Positions 25,463-34,881 of a stretch of 64,000 nt of DNA are shown here, piece by piece. Numbering within the stretch: position 1 is the first letter of the stretch; each line of letters starts with the position of its first letter. The notes under the pieces were generated by a model. It had not been told where the DNA came from. It made no database searches and was given only the letters and a program-made list of their open reading frames with translations. The position numbers were made by a program, and so were the translations under genes. Source of the stretch: Sphingomonas sp. PAMC 26605 (GTDB lineage: Bacteria; Pseudomonadota; Alphaproteobacteria; Sphingomonadales; Sphingomonadaceae); the NCBI RefSeq assembly GCF_000241485.1, contig NZ_JH584241.1:2093502-2157501 (forward strand). Reading direction: 5' to 3'.

Positions 25463-27724
25463 ATGACGCTTCGGGTCGTCGCCATGCCCTTGCTGTTCGT
25501 CGCCGTTGCGGCGTCCGCGCAGGTTGCAGCACCGCCGCCGCCCGCGAAGGTCGCGCCGGTCGCGGGGACTCCGGTCCTCGCGGCCTGGACCAGACCGGCG
25601 ATCCGCGGCGCCTGGAACGACGCGACGCTCGACCCCGATGCGCGCGCCGCGGCGCTGGTGTCGGCGATGACGCGCGATGAAAAGCTGACCATGGTGTTCG
25701 GCTATTTCGGCACCGATTTCCCCGTATCGCTCTACCACGCGCCCGCTGAGGCGCACGCCGGATCGGCCGGCTATGTCCCGGCGATCGCGCGGCTCGGTAT
25801 CCCGGCGCAGCATCAGACCGACGCCGGCGTCGGGGTTGCGACGCAGGGCGGCGCTTTGGTCAAGCGCGAGCGGACAGCACTCCCGTCGAACCTCGCGATC
25901 GCGGCGAGCTGGGATGTGGCGGTCGCGCATGCCGGTGGCGCAATGATCGGCGACGAGGCGCGGCGCTCGGGATTCAACGTCATGCTCGCGGGCGGAGTCG
26001 ATCTGCTGCGCGAGCCGCGCAACGGCCGCAACTTCGAATATGGCGGCGAAGACCCCTTGCTCGCCGGAACGATCGTCGCCGAGCAGGTGCGCGGAATCCA
26101 ATCGAACCATGTCGTCTCGACGATCAAGCATTACGCCTTCAACGACCAGGAAACCGATCGCAACACCGGCAATTCGGTGATCGAGCACAGCGCGGCGCGC
26201 GTGTCCGATCTGCTCGCCTTCCAGCTGGCGATCGAGCGCGCCGATCCGGGCGCGATCATGTGCTCGTACAACCGCGTCGACGGCACGCATGCCTGTGAGA
26301 ACAGCTGGCTGCTGACCGACGTGTTGCGCGGCGACTGGGGCTTCAAGGGCTATGTGATGAGCGACTGGGGCGCGACGCACAGCACCGCGCCCGCCGCCAA
26401 TGCCGGGCTCGACCAGGATTCGGGCTTCCCGTTCGACACGCAGCCCTTCTTCGGCGCGCCGCTGCGCGCGGCGCTCGACAGCGGCACGGTGACGCCGGCG
26501 CGGCTCGACCTGATGACGCACCGCATCGCGCGCGCGATGTTCGCGCAAGGGGTGTTCGAGCATCCGGTCAGCGAGCAGCCGATCGATTATGCCGCGCATG
26601 CCGCGGTGACACGCGCCGCGGCGGAGGCAGGCGCGGTGCTGCTGAAGAACGAGCGCGACCTGTTGCCGCTCGCGGGGCGCGCGAAGCGGATCGTCGTGAT
26701 CGGCGGCCATGCCGACAAGGGCGTGCTTGCGGGCGGCGGTTCGTCGCTGGTCTATCCGATCGGCGGCAACGCCGTGCCGGATTTGCTGCCCAAGACCTGG
26801 CCCGGCCCGATCATGTATTATCCCTCGTCGCCGCTCGACGAGATCAAGCGCCGCGCGCCGGGCGCGGACGTCGCCTTCGCCGATGGCACCGACGCCGCCG
26901 CCGCCGCGGCGCTCGCGAAGGGGGCCGATGTCGTGATCGTCTTCGCGACGCAGTGGCAGGGCGAATCGTTCGATGTGCCGATGGCGCTCGACGGCGCGCA
27001 GGATGCGCTGATCGACGCGGTCGGCGCGGCCAATCCCAAGACCGTCGTCGTGCTCGAGACCGGCAGCCAGGTCGCAATGCCGTGGCTCGGCCGCGTCGGC
27101 GCGGTGCTCGAGGCGTGGTATCCCGGCACGGCGGGTGGTGCTGCGATCGCCAACCTGCTGTTCGGCACGGCCAATCCGTCGGGTCGCTTGCCGATGACCT
27201 TCGCCAAGAGTGTCGATCAGCTGCCCGACCCGGCGGCGCCGCATCCGGGCGACGTCGTCTACAGGGAGGGCGCGACGGTCGGCTACAAATGGTTCGACGC
27301 CAAGGCGATCACGCCGCTTTTCGCCTTCGGCCACGGCCTGTCCTACACGCGCTTCGCCACCGACGGCCTGACCGCGACCGCCGCGAACGGCGCGCTGACG
27401 GCGAGCTTCACGGTGCGCAACACCGGCGCGCGGGCCGGCGCGACGGTGCCGCAAATCTATGTCGCGCCGGTCGCGGGCGGGTGGGAAGCGCCCAAGCGGC
27501 TGGGCGGTTTCACCAAGGTCGCGCTCGCGTCGGGCGCGCGGCAGACGGTGTCGGTGTCGGTCGATCCGCGCTTGCTCGCGACGTGGGACGAGGCTGGCCA
27601 CCAGTGGCGGATCGCGGGCGGGCGCTACAAGGTGATGCTCGCGGATTCGGCGACCGACATTCGCCAGACGGTCACGGTCAGCGTGCCGGCGCGAACGATG
27701 CCCGCGACTTGGCGAGCGCGGTAG
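25463..27724 (+). CDS. Exported beta-glucosidase/beta-xylosidase, glycoside hydrolase family 3
   Basis: A 753-residue secreted GH3 enzyme. Signal peptide residues 1-19 (ending ASAQ). The (beta/alpha)8 domain has KHYAFNDQETDRN and the nucleophile Asp in GYVMSDWGAT; the second alpha/beta domain starts near residue 380 (LLKNERDLLPL); a fibronectin-III-like domain ends the protein. It removes non-reducing terminal beta-linked glucose or xylose. AGAGGA lies upstream of the ATG. With GH31 and the TonB receptor nearby, it may process xyloglucan-type oligosaccharides, which is inference. Confidence 0.9.
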   Translation: MTLRVVAMPLLFVAVAASAQVAAPPPPAKVAPVAGTPVLAAWTRPAIRGAWNDATLDPDARAAALVSAMTRDEKLTMVFGYFGTDFPVSLYHAPAEAHAGSAGYVPAIARLGIPAQHQTDAGVGVATQGGALVKRERTALPSNLAIAASWDVAVAHAGGAMIGDEARRSGFNVMLAGGVDLLREPRNGRNFEYGGEDPLLAGTIVAEQVRGIQSNHVVSTIKHYAFNDQETDRNTGNSVIEHSAARVSDLLAFQLAIERADPGAIMCSYNRVDGTHACENSWLLTDVLRGDWGFKGYVMSDWGATHSTAPAANAGLDQDSGFPFDTQPFFGAPLRAALDSGTVTPARLDLMTHRIARAMFAQGVFEHPVSEQPIDYAAHAAVTRAAAEAGAVLLKNERDLLPLAGRAKRIVVIGGHADKGVLAGGGSSLVYPIGGNAVPDLLPKTWPGPIMYYPSSPLDEIKRRAPGADVAFADGTDAAAAAALAKGADVVIVFATQWQGESFDVPMALDGAQDALIDAVGAANPKTVVVLETGSQVAMPWLGRVGAVLEAWYPGTAGGAAIANLLFGTANPSGRLPMTFAKSVDQLPDPAAPHPGDVVYREGATVGYKWFDAKAITPLFAFGHGLSYTRFATDGLTATAANGALTASFTVRNTGARAGATVPQIYVAPVAGGWEAPKRLGGFTKVALASGARQTVSVSVDPRLLATWDEAGHQWRIAGGRYKVMLADSATDIRQTVTVSVPARTMPATWRAR

Positions 27725-27736
27725 GGTTTCATGGAA

Positions 27737-27803
27737 CCGTCACCCCGGCACAAGCCCGGGGTGACGGCTGAGGGCTGGGCGGATCACCGCGAGGGTGATC
27801 CGC
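27737..27803. terminator. Two strong hairpins between convergent GH3 and IclR genes
   Basis: Hairpin 1: CCGTCACCCCGG (27737-27748) and its exact complement 27756-27767 with a 7-base loop. Hairpin 2: GCGGATCACC (27779-27788) and GGTGATCCGC (27794-27803) with a 5-base loop. They fill the gap between convergent genes and probably end transcripts from both sides. The first resembles an interspersed GTCACCCCGG-type palindrome. Confidence 0.65.
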
Positions 27804-27824
27804 GTGCCCGTCAGCGCAACCGCC

Positions 27825-28604
27825 TCACAACCGCTCGTCGCTCTGCACCAATTGCTCGGCGATGCTGTTCGCCGCGGTGACCACCATCGCAGCCACTTCG
27901 TCGGCGCTGTGCACGGTTTCGCGCCGTTCGAGATAGGGCACGGTGAGCGCCGCCGCTGCCGCGCCGCCGCGCATGATCGGCGCGGAAATGTCGGTCACGC
28001 TGGCGACCAGCGGGCTCTGCGTCAGCTCGACCTGGCGCGTACGGACGGCATCGGCGCGTTCCCGGAATGCGCGCAGCGCCTCCTTGCCGAGCGCCGGAAC
28101 GAACAGTGCTTCCCAGCGCCGCCGGACTTCGTCGGGCTGGAAGGCGTATAATACGACGCCCGAGGCAGTGCCCGCGATCGGCCGCCGATAGCCGACGCGC
28201 ACCGAGAAACCGAGCTGCTCGCCCGATTCGACGCGCGCCACGACGACCATCTCGCCGCGGCTATGGAAGGCGAGGTGGCACGATTCGCGCGAATCCTGCA
28301 CCAATTGCCGCATCACCGGCAGCGCCAGCTCGACGAGGTTGCGCGTCCGCGGCTGGCGCATGCCGAGCGCGAACAGCCGGTCGGTGAGGCGATAGCCCTC
28401 CGATCCTGCGTCTTGGTCGATATAGCCGCGGAACTGCAGCACCTGCACCATCCGGTGAAGCTCGCCGCGCGACCGGTCGAGCCTGTCAGAAATCGCCGCC
28501 AGCGACAGCGCGTCGCTCGCGTCGGCGAGCAGTTCGAGGATATCGAGCCCCTTCTCGAGCGCGGGCGCCCGATAGCGGCGGTCGTCCTCTTCCTGATCGT
28601 CCAT
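27825..28604 (-). CDS. IclR-family transcriptional regulator
   Basis: A 259-residue regulator with an N-terminal winged HTH (ALEKGLDILELLADASDALSLAAI, then SRGELHRMVQVLQFRGYI) and an effector domain whose blocks (GTASGVVLYAF, LVASVTDISAPI) are IclR-like. It sits between GH3 and GH31 genes and is a likely regulator of this carbohydrate locus. I chose ATG 28604, five bases after a GGGGGG stretch; the adjacent ATG 28607 is equally possible. Confidence 0.9.
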   Translation of the reverse strand: MDDQEEDDRRYRAPALEKGLDILELLADASDALSLAAISDRLDRSRGELHRMVQVLQFRGYIDQDAGSEGYRLTDRLFALGMRQPRTRNLVELALPVMRQLVQDSRESCHLAFHSRGEMVVVARVESGEQLGFSVRVGYRRPIAGTASGVVLYAFQPDEVRRRWEALFVPALGKEALRAFRERADAVRTRQVELTQSPLVASVTDISAPIMRGGAAAAALTVPYLERRETVHSADEVAAMVVTAANSIAEQLVQSDERL

Positions 28605-28688
28605 CATATCCCCCCTGTTGCCGTGTGCGTCTCTCGCGCGTTGCGGCCAAGTCATAGAGTGCGACGTCGAACCCGCACAAGCGCTGCC

Positions 28689-31031
28689 TTAGCGGCCGAT
28701 CACCTTGACCAAAGCTGCGGCATCCTGACCGCCGGGCAGCTTGCCCGACGCGGTCAGCCGGCCGCTGGCGTCGTCCCAGCGCAGCACAGTGCCGGCACCG
28801 CCCTTGCGATAGGCGTTGCTCACGCCGTCATCGTCGTACAGCGTGAAGCTCGTCGAGCGGCCGGGATAGACGCGGATGCTCTCGAGGGACTGCCGCGTCG
28901 CGGTGCTCGGGACCTGTACGCCCATCGGCACGATTGATCCGGCGCGGACGAACAGCGGGATCTTGTCGATCGGCGCGGCGGCGCTGACCGTCTGGCCGCC
29001 GGCATGGCGCTCGTTGGTCCAGTAATCGTACCAGTCGGCGCCGGCCGGCAGATAGACCGAGCGGCTGGTCGCGCCCTGCGCGGTCACCGGCGCGACGAGG
29101 AAGGCGGGGCCGAACATATATTCGTCGCCCATGTCGGCGACCTTGGGGTCGTTCGGGAAATCCATGAACAGCCCGCGCATGAACGGCGCACCGGTCGTGT
29201 AGGTCTGGTGGCCCATCGCATAGAGATACGGGATCAGCGCGTAGCGCAGCTTGAGATACTGCGCGAGCACCGGCTCGGCCGCCTTGCCATAGTCCCAGAT
29301 CGCGGTGGCGGGGCGCTGGCCGTGGATGCGCAGCGTCGGGGTGAAGGTGTTGTACTGGAACCAGCGGACGAACAGCTCGGGATAATCGCTATAGCTCGGC
29401 GCCATCGCGGTCGCGCCGGCGGGATCGAGCAGCACGGGATGCTCGGCCTTGGGACCCGCCGGATATTGCCAGCCACCGGTGTCGCTGCTCCAATAGGCCA
29501 TCCCCGAGGCGGTGAAGTTGAGCCCGGTCGGCACCTGGCGCTTGAGCGCCTCCCAGGTTGCCTGGACATCGGACGACCAGAACAGGCAGCCGTTGCGCTG
29601 CGCGCCGAGATACGCCGCGCGGCACAGGATCAGGTTGCGGAAATCGGGGCGGTCCTTGGCCGAGCCATCGGCGACGCTGGCGGTGTGCACCAGCGGGAAG
29701 AGGTTGTGATAGCGGTCGCCCGAACCGATCGCATATTGGTGGCCGTCGGGCACCAGATCGGGCTCGGTCTCGTCGAGCCACATCCAGTCGAACCCTTGCG
29801 AGACGATGTTGTCGCGGATGCGATCCCAGAACCAGCCGCGCGCATCGGGGTTGGTGCTGTCGAGCAAGGCTCCAGCGCGGTCGGCGCGGATCGGCAGGCC
29901 GTCGACGACGGTGCCGTCCTTGTCATGCAGCAGCCAGCCCTTGGCGGCGAGCATGTCGAAATAGCGCGATTCCTTCTCGAAGCGCGGCCATACGCTGATG
30001 ATGCTGTGCATCCCCAGACCCTTGAGCTTGGCGTTCATGCCGGCCGGATCGGGGAAATAGGTGCGGTCGATGTCGAGCTGCCCCATCCGCGTCCAGTAAA
30101 ACCAGTCGAGCACCATCACGTCGAGCGGATAGCCGCGGCTGCGATACCCCTCCGCCACGCCGAGCAGTTCGGCCTGCGTCTCGTAGCGCGCCTTGCTCTG
30201 GATCAGGCCGAACGCCGCCTTGGGCGGGAGCGGGGTCTTGCCGGTCAGCTTGGCATAGCCGGCATAGAGGTCGTCGGTGGTGGCACCGGTGATGACGAAG
30301 AACGAGACGCGCTCGCCGACGTCGGATTGCCAGTGCGTGCTGTTGTGCAGCCCCGGCGACACCGTCGTCGCCGAAGGATTGTCCCACACGATGCCATAGC
30401 CCTTGTTGGTCACCATGAACGGCACGCAGACCGTCTCGCCCGCCGGCGCATCGTAATTGTGGCGGCAGTCGATCGTGCGGCCGCGCAGGTCGAGTCTGCC
30501 CTCCTGGTTCTGGCCGAGCCCGTAATAATGCTCGTCGAGCGGTGCGGCGAAGCTCGCGCCGACCTTGAAGGTCTTTTCGTCCGCGACGGTGTGCGGCGCC
30601 ATCTCCCAGCCGTTCATCTGCGTGATGAGATGGCCGTCGGCGCCCTTCACGCTGACTGACACTGGCGGCAGCGACGGCGCGAAGTACCGCTCCATCTGGC
30701 TCGGTGCCTTGGGCCAGGGCTGCGCATTGACCGTCAGCGACAGCGCCGACGACGTGAACACGTCGCCGCTCGCGTCGGCGCTATGAGTCCAGCCGGCAGC
30801 ATCGGGCTTGGCGTTTGGTCCAGGGCCGGGGGGCGCATCGGCGAGATCGCGGTCGACCGCGATCGTCACGCGGACGATGTTGGGGGCATAGGGTTCGATC
30901 GAGACATGGCTGCCATTGCGGTCGAGCGAGCCGAGCGGCGCGGCCTGCGCCGCGACTGTGGGGACGAGCGCGAAAGCCGCTGCGCCAGCCCATTTTGCGA
31001 GCGCGCGTCCGCGTGCCGATACCATTGCCAT
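28689..31031 (-). CDS. Exported alpha-xylosidase/alpha-glucosidase, glycoside hydrolase family 31
   Basis: A 780-residue secreted GH31 enzyme with signal peptide ending VAAQA (about residue 29). The nucleophile region reads FDWMWLDETEPD, and the acid/base region FWSSDVQATWEALKRQ. LDETEPD, rather than the DMNEP of alpha-glucosidases, is nearer to alpha-xylosidases. C-terminal beta domains contain PAGADWYDYWT. It should remove alpha-linked xylose or glucose from oligosaccharides. GAGG lies upstream of the ATG at 31031; a second ATG is six bases inside. Transcription diverges from the TonB receptor. Confidence 0.9.
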   Translation of the reverse strand: MAMVSARGRALAKWAGAAAFALVPTVAAQAAPLGSLDRNGSHVSIEPYAPNIVRVTIAVDRDLADAPPGPGPNAKPDAAGWTHSADASGDVFTSSALSLTVNAQPWPKAPSQMERYFAPSLPPVSVSVKGADGHLITQMNGWEMAPHTVADEKTFKVGASFAAPLDEHYYGLGQNQEGRLDLRGRTIDCRHNYDAPAGETVCVPFMVTNKGYGIVWDNPSATTVSPGLHNSTHWQSDVGERVSFFVITGATTDDLYAGYAKLTGKTPLPPKAAFGLIQSKARYETQAELLGVAEGYRSRGYPLDVMVLDWFYWTRMGQLDIDRTYFPDPAGMNAKLKGLGMHSIISVWPRFEKESRYFDMLAAKGWLLHDKDGTVVDGLPIRADRAGALLDSTNPDARGWFWDRIRDNIVSQGFDWMWLDETEPDLVPDGHQYAIGSGDRYHNLFPLVHTASVADGSAKDRPDFRNLILCRAAYLGAQRNGCLFWSSDVQATWEALKRQVPTGLNFTASGMAYWSSDTGGWQYPAGPKAEHPVLLDPAGATAMAPSYSDYPELFVRWFQYNTFTPTLRIHGQRPATAIWDYGKAAEPVLAQYLKLRYALIPYLYAMGHQTYTTGAPFMRGLFMDFPNDPKVADMGDEYMFGPAFLVAPVTAQGATSRSVYLPAGADWYDYWTNERHAGGQTVSAAAPIDKIPLFVRAGSIVPMGVQVPSTATRQSLESIRVYPGRSTSFTLYDDDGVSNAYRKGGAGTVLRWDDASGRLTASGKLPGGQDAAALVKVIGR

Positions 31032-31531
31032 GTCGCTGATCCTCACCTTCGATGCCGGCGGTTGACGCATGCGCGCTGCCGAGCGGTGCGTTCACCTATG
31101 AGTATTCGTTTCACTGGCGCAAGCGAGAAAAGTGACTGGAGCGCGCCATGCAGCGCGGCTTGGCGCAGGCCGACGGCGAAGACAATCGCTCCAAAGGTCG
31201 CAGAAGCGCAAGCGAGCGCCGATCAAGCCCGACAAGGGATTGATACGTCCGGATTTCGCTCCGCGTGCGGTCACGGCGATTATAGCGCGGTGATAGCGCT
31301 ACCCGAAATGTCCGACTGTTCACCTATGAATACATAAATCACCCATCCACATTTTAATTGACCCGCCCACCCGACGCGCGTAGCTCGCCGCGATCGAAAG
31401 ACCTCCCCAAAACTTCGGTTGAAGCGAGGGAGGCTTGCAGGGAGAGGCAAGGCGCCGATGGCGTCCGCACCCTTCCCGGATGTTTCATGACCCCCGCGTC
31501 AGCGAGGTGGTGCGCTTTGGAAGGAATATGA
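31032..31531. promoter_or_regulatory. 500-base divergent control region of GH31 and TonB receptor
   Basis: This is the longest non-coding stretch in the window. It holds a LacI/XylR-like operator at 31291-31304, two copies of GTTCACCTATGA at 31090-31101 and 31318-31329, and AT-rich sequence around 31318-31360 that may contain the receptor promoter. No coding potential is convincing; short ORFs here lack ribosome sites and conserved features. Confidence 0.55.
31291..31304. promoter_or_regulatory. LacI/XylR-like carbohydrate operator
   Basis: TGATAGCGCTACCC contains the perfect core TAGCGCTA. Its complement matches the Caulobacter XylR-type operator TGGTAGCGCTAACA at 12 of 14 positions. Location between GH31 and a TonB receptor fits sugar-induced control by a LacI-family repressor, which is not encoded in this window. 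Confidence 0.6.
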
Positions 31532-34363
31532 ATGTCCGCTGTTGATGCCGTCCGCCGCCTGGCCCTGACCAAGGCGCTGCTGCTCGGCGCGTCGGCCCTG
31601 CCGTTCGTCGCGATCGCTGCCCCGGCGGCTGCCCAGGCGACGCCGCAGACCACCCCGCCGGCCACGACCTTGCCGGGCGCCACCGCGCCGTCCGGAGACC
31701 AATCGACCCCCGCGGCGGCCGCGCCCGACGCGGCGGCGCCCGCTGCGGCTGCGCCTGCCGACGAAATCGTCGTCACCGGCGTGCGCGCGAGCCTCCAGTC
31801 GGCGCAGAACATCAAGCGCAACGCGGACCAGGTGGTCGATTCGATCGTCGCCGAGGACATCGGCAAACTGCCCGACCGCAACATCGCCGAAGCGCTGCAG
31901 CGCATCTCGGGCATCCAGATCCAGCGCAATTTCGGCGAAGGCAGCTCGGTCGCGATCCGCGGCCTGACGCAGGTCCGCACCGAACTCAACGGCCGCGACA
32001 TCTTCACCGCGAACGGCCAGACCAATGCCCTGAGCCTCGAGGACGTCCCCTCCGAGCTGCTCGCCGGGGTCGACGTCTACAAGAACCCGTCGTCGGACCT
32101 GATCGAGGATCAGCTCAGCGGCACGATCAATTTCCGCACGCGCAAGCCGTTCGACTTCAAGGGCTTCAAGATTTCGGGGTCGGCGACCAACACCTATTTC
32201 GACCTCGTCCGCAAGAGCGAGCCGGCCGCCTCGCTGCTGATCAGCGATCGCTGGAACACCGGCATCGGCGAGATCGGCGTGCTCGCCAGCGCGTCGTACC
32301 AGAAGACCGCGTTCCGCCAGGACACGATCTCGACCGAGCCGTTCTACACGCTCGACCAGAGCCTCAAGGCCGACGGCACGCCCAATAGCCCGAGCGACGC
32401 CGCGACCGCCGCGCAGCTCGGCCGCACCGGCAAGACGACGACGCTGCCGCACGGCACCGGCATCGGCGAGGTCATCGGCGACCGCCGCCGCTTCGGCATC
32501 GACGTGTCGGTGCAATGGCGCCCGAGCAGCACTCTCGAATTCACCGGCGAATATTTCCGCAACGATTATAAGATCCGCGACTATGGCTACAGCTATTTCG
32601 CCTATACCAGCGGTGCCGCGATCACGCCGCAGGCCGGAGCGCCCTTCACCTACGCCCCGAACGGCGATTTCCAGAGCGGCACGTTCACCAACGTCCCGAT
32701 CGGCGACAACACCTCGATCGGCTCGCGCCATTCGACGACGAGCGATTATTCGCTCAACGGCAAGTGGAAGCCGTCGGCCAATCTGACGATCACCGGCGAT
32801 TTCCAATATGTCGATTCGAAGACCGACAATCTCAACTCGATCGTCGGGCTGAGCGGCACCGCGACGACGCTGACGCAGAACATCTCGGGCGCCACCCCGT
32901 CGTTCCAGATCGCCTCGGCGGCCGGGCTGGCGAACCCTGGAACCTACAGCAACGCCTATTATCTGGACGACCTCAACAATTCCAAAGGTACCGACACTGT
33001 CGGCCGGCTCGACGGCGAATATCGCTTCGACGGCGGTATCCTCAGCTCGATCAAGGCCGGTATCCGCTATGCCGATCGCAAGAACACGACCAACGACACC
33101 GGCTATCGCTACACCAGCGAGTCCGGGCCGGCGAGCGATCTGACCTATGTCGACCTGAGCGACTTCTACCGTGGACAGGCCAATCTGTTCGGCAACATCC
33201 AGGCGTTCTCGCTCCCGACCGTGCTCAACTATGACGCAACGCGCGCCGCGCTCGGTGTCGCCACCACGCCGCCGTATCTGCCGAGCGGCATCAACACCGA
33301 ATCGCAGAAGAGCTATGCCGGCTATGCCGCGGCATTCTTCAAGGCGAGCAATCTGCCGGTGCCGATCGACGGCAATATTGGCGTGCGCGTTGTCCGCACG
33401 CAGTCCGCCGTCTCCGGCTATTATCAGCGCGTCGATCTTATCCCGGGGCCGAATGGCCCGGTGTCGGGTCCTCCGACCTTTACCAAGCTCGGTGAAACGA
33501 ACAGCTACACGTCGGTCCTGCCGAGCTTGAATCTGCGGGCTCACCTGACCGAAAAGCTGCAACTGCGCTTTGCCGCGTCGAAGAACATCTCGCGTCCGCA
33601 GTTCGATCAGGTCAACCCGACCGTCACGTTCACCGAGCCGGGCGATGCCCAGGCCAATCAGCAACACACGACCTCGACCGGCAATCCCTATCTCAAACCG
33701 ATGAAGTCGACCAATTTCGACGTTTCGGCCGAATGGTACTTTGCGCGAACCGGGTCGTTGACGGTGGCGGGGTTCTACAAGGATATCTCGAACTACATCC
33801 AAACGGTCATCAACCAACCCTCCGTAACCTTCGCGGACGGCAAATCTGCTACGTTTGACGTGACGACCTACGACAACGCCGCCAAGGCCAAGGTCAAGGG
33901 CGTGGAAGTCGCCTATCAGCAATTCTTCGACTTCCTGCCCGGCCCACTCAGCGGCCTCGGCGCGCAGGCGAACTTCACGTATGTCGATTCGCAGGCGCCG
34001 AGCCCGGCGAGCCAGGGACCGGTGACGCAATTGCCGCTCGAAGGCCTGTCGAAGTATAACTTCAACCTGGTCGGCATCTACGAGCACGGCATCATCTCGG
34101 CGCGTGCAGCGTATAACTGGCGCGACAAGTTCCTGATGACGACCTCGGCCAACGGCACGGGCAATCTGCCGATCTTCGAGAAGGCGTCGGGGCAGCTCGA
34201 TGCGTCGATCACCGCGAACGTCACGCCGCATTTCTCGCTGACGCTCAACGGGACCAACCTCACCAATACGGTGCGCTCGACCTATTACGGCATCCTCACG
34301 CGTCCGCGCGATTCGATCATGAGCGATCGCCAGATCACGGGCGTGGCGCGTATCACCTTCTAA
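31532..34363 (+). CDS. TonB-dependent receptor, probable oligosaccharide uptake
   Basis: A 943-residue outer-membrane receptor. Signal peptide to about residue 35, a Pro/Ala-rich spacer, the TonB-box-like DEIVVTGVRASLQSA, a plug domain (VDSIVAEDIGKLPDRNIAEA, characteristic of large proteobacterial sugar receptors) and a barrel ending TGVARITF. GGAAGGA lies seven bases before the ATG. With GH31 and GH3 genes beside it, it probably imports xylose- or glucose-containing oligosaccharides. Exact substrate is unknown. Confidence 0.88.
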   Translation: MSAVDAVRRLALTKALLLGASALPFVAIAAPAAAQATPQTTPPATTLPGATAPSGDQSTPAAAAPDAAAPAAAAPADEIVVTGVRASLQSAQNIKRNADQVVDSIVAEDIGKLPDRNIAEALQRISGIQIQRNFGEGSSVAIRGLTQVRTELNGRDIFTANGQTNALSLEDVPSELLAGVDVYKNPSSDLIEDQLSGTINFRTRKPFDFKGFKISGSATNTYFDLVRKSEPAASLLISDRWNTGIGEIGVLASASYQKTAFRQDTISTEPFYTLDQSLKADGTPNSPSDAATAAQLGRTGKTTTLPHGTGIGEVIGDRRRFGIDVSVQWRPSSTLEFTGEYFRNDYKIRDYGYSYFAYTSGAAITPQAGAPFTYAPNGDFQSGTFTNVPIGDNTSIGSRHSTTSDYSLNGKWKPSANLTITGDFQYVDSKTDNLNSIVGLSGTATTLTQNISGATPSFQIASAAGLANPGTYSNAYYLDDLNNSKGTDTVGRLDGEYRFDGGILSSIKAGIRYADRKNTTNDTGYRYTSESGPASDLTYVDLSDFYRGQANLFGNIQAFSLPTVLNYDATRAALGVATTPPYLPSGINTESQKSYAGYAAAFFKASNLPVPIDGNIGVRVVRTQSAVSGYYQRVDLIPGPNGPVSGPPTFTKLGETNSYTSVLPSLNLRAHLTEKLQLRFAASKNISRPQFDQVNPTVTFTEPGDAQANQQHTTSTGNPYLKPMKSTNFDVSAEWYFARTGSLTVAGFYKDISNYIQTVINQPSVTFADGKSATFDVTTYDNAAKAKVKGVEVAYQQFFDFLPGPLSGLGAQANFTYVDSQAPSPASQGPVTQLPLEGLSKYNFNLVGIYEHGIISARAAYNWRDKFLMTTSANGTGNLPIFEKASGQLDASITANVTPHFSLTLNGTNLTNTVRSTYYGILTRPRDSIMSDRQITGVARITF

Positions 34364-34398
34364 ACGCGACCATCGCACCGGATCGCATCCTCGCGCGT

Positions 34399-34450
34399 TG
34401 ACGGTTTCGATTTGCAGCACAAGGGAGCGACACCATGATCGAAACCGTCA
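34399..34450 (+). promoter_or_regulatory. 13-bp inverted repeat enclosing the start of the GFA gene
   Basis: TGACGGTTTCGAT (34399-34411) and ATCGAAACCGTCA (34438-34450) are exact complements. The 26-base loop contains AAGGGAG and the ATG of the GFA gene, and the right arm is its first codons. As RNA it would be a hairpin presenting the ribosome site in the loop; as DNA it could bind a repressor. Confidence 0.55.
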
Positions 34451-34881
34451 CCGGCGGCTGCCAATGTGGCCGCATCCGCTACAGCGTCGAGATCGAGAAT
34501 GACGACGCGTATCTCTGTCACTGCCGGATGTGCCAGCGCGCCACCGGTGGGGTTTCGATCGCGTTCAAGAGCGTCGGGATTGCCGACGTGACTTGGGCGC
34601 GCGAGCCCGATCGCTACCAAAGTTCGCCGATCGCGCAGCGTGGCTTCTGCGCGGCATGCGGGACGCCGCTGACCTTCGAATTCGTCGAGCCGAGCGGCAA
34701 GATGGATCTCACCGTCGGCAGCTTCGACGATCCGTATCGGTTTCGTCCCAAGCATCATTTCTCGCCCGAGACTTGGCACGCGGCATGGCTCGACACTAAG
34801 GACCTCCCGACGACGCGCGTGGCGGACAACCCCTCCACGGCCGATCGATGGATGAAAGCGCTTGGCACACTCCCCGACTGA
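34435..34881 (+). CDS. GFA/CENP-V domain zinc protein
   Basis: A 148-residue protein of the glutathione-dependent formaldehyde-activating enzyme fold. Zinc cysteines appear as GCQCG, CHCRMC and CAACG. Family members may bind glutathione-formaldehyde adducts, but many have no known activity, so the enzymatic name is not assigned. It overlaps the next gene by 20 bases. The start lies inside a long inverted repeat. Confidence 0.85.
   Translation: MIETVTGGCQCGRIRYSVEIENDDAYLCHCRMCQRATGGVSIAFKSVGIADVTWAREPDRYQSSPIAQRGFCAACGTPLTFEFVEPSGKMDLTVGSFDDPYRFRPKHHFSPETWHAAWLDTKDLPTTRVADNPSTADRWMKALGTLPD

Noticed and set aside
31499-34420. 973-residue ORF antisense to the second TonB receptor
   Set aside because: Same GC-driven shadow pattern, with no ribosome site or conserved motif.
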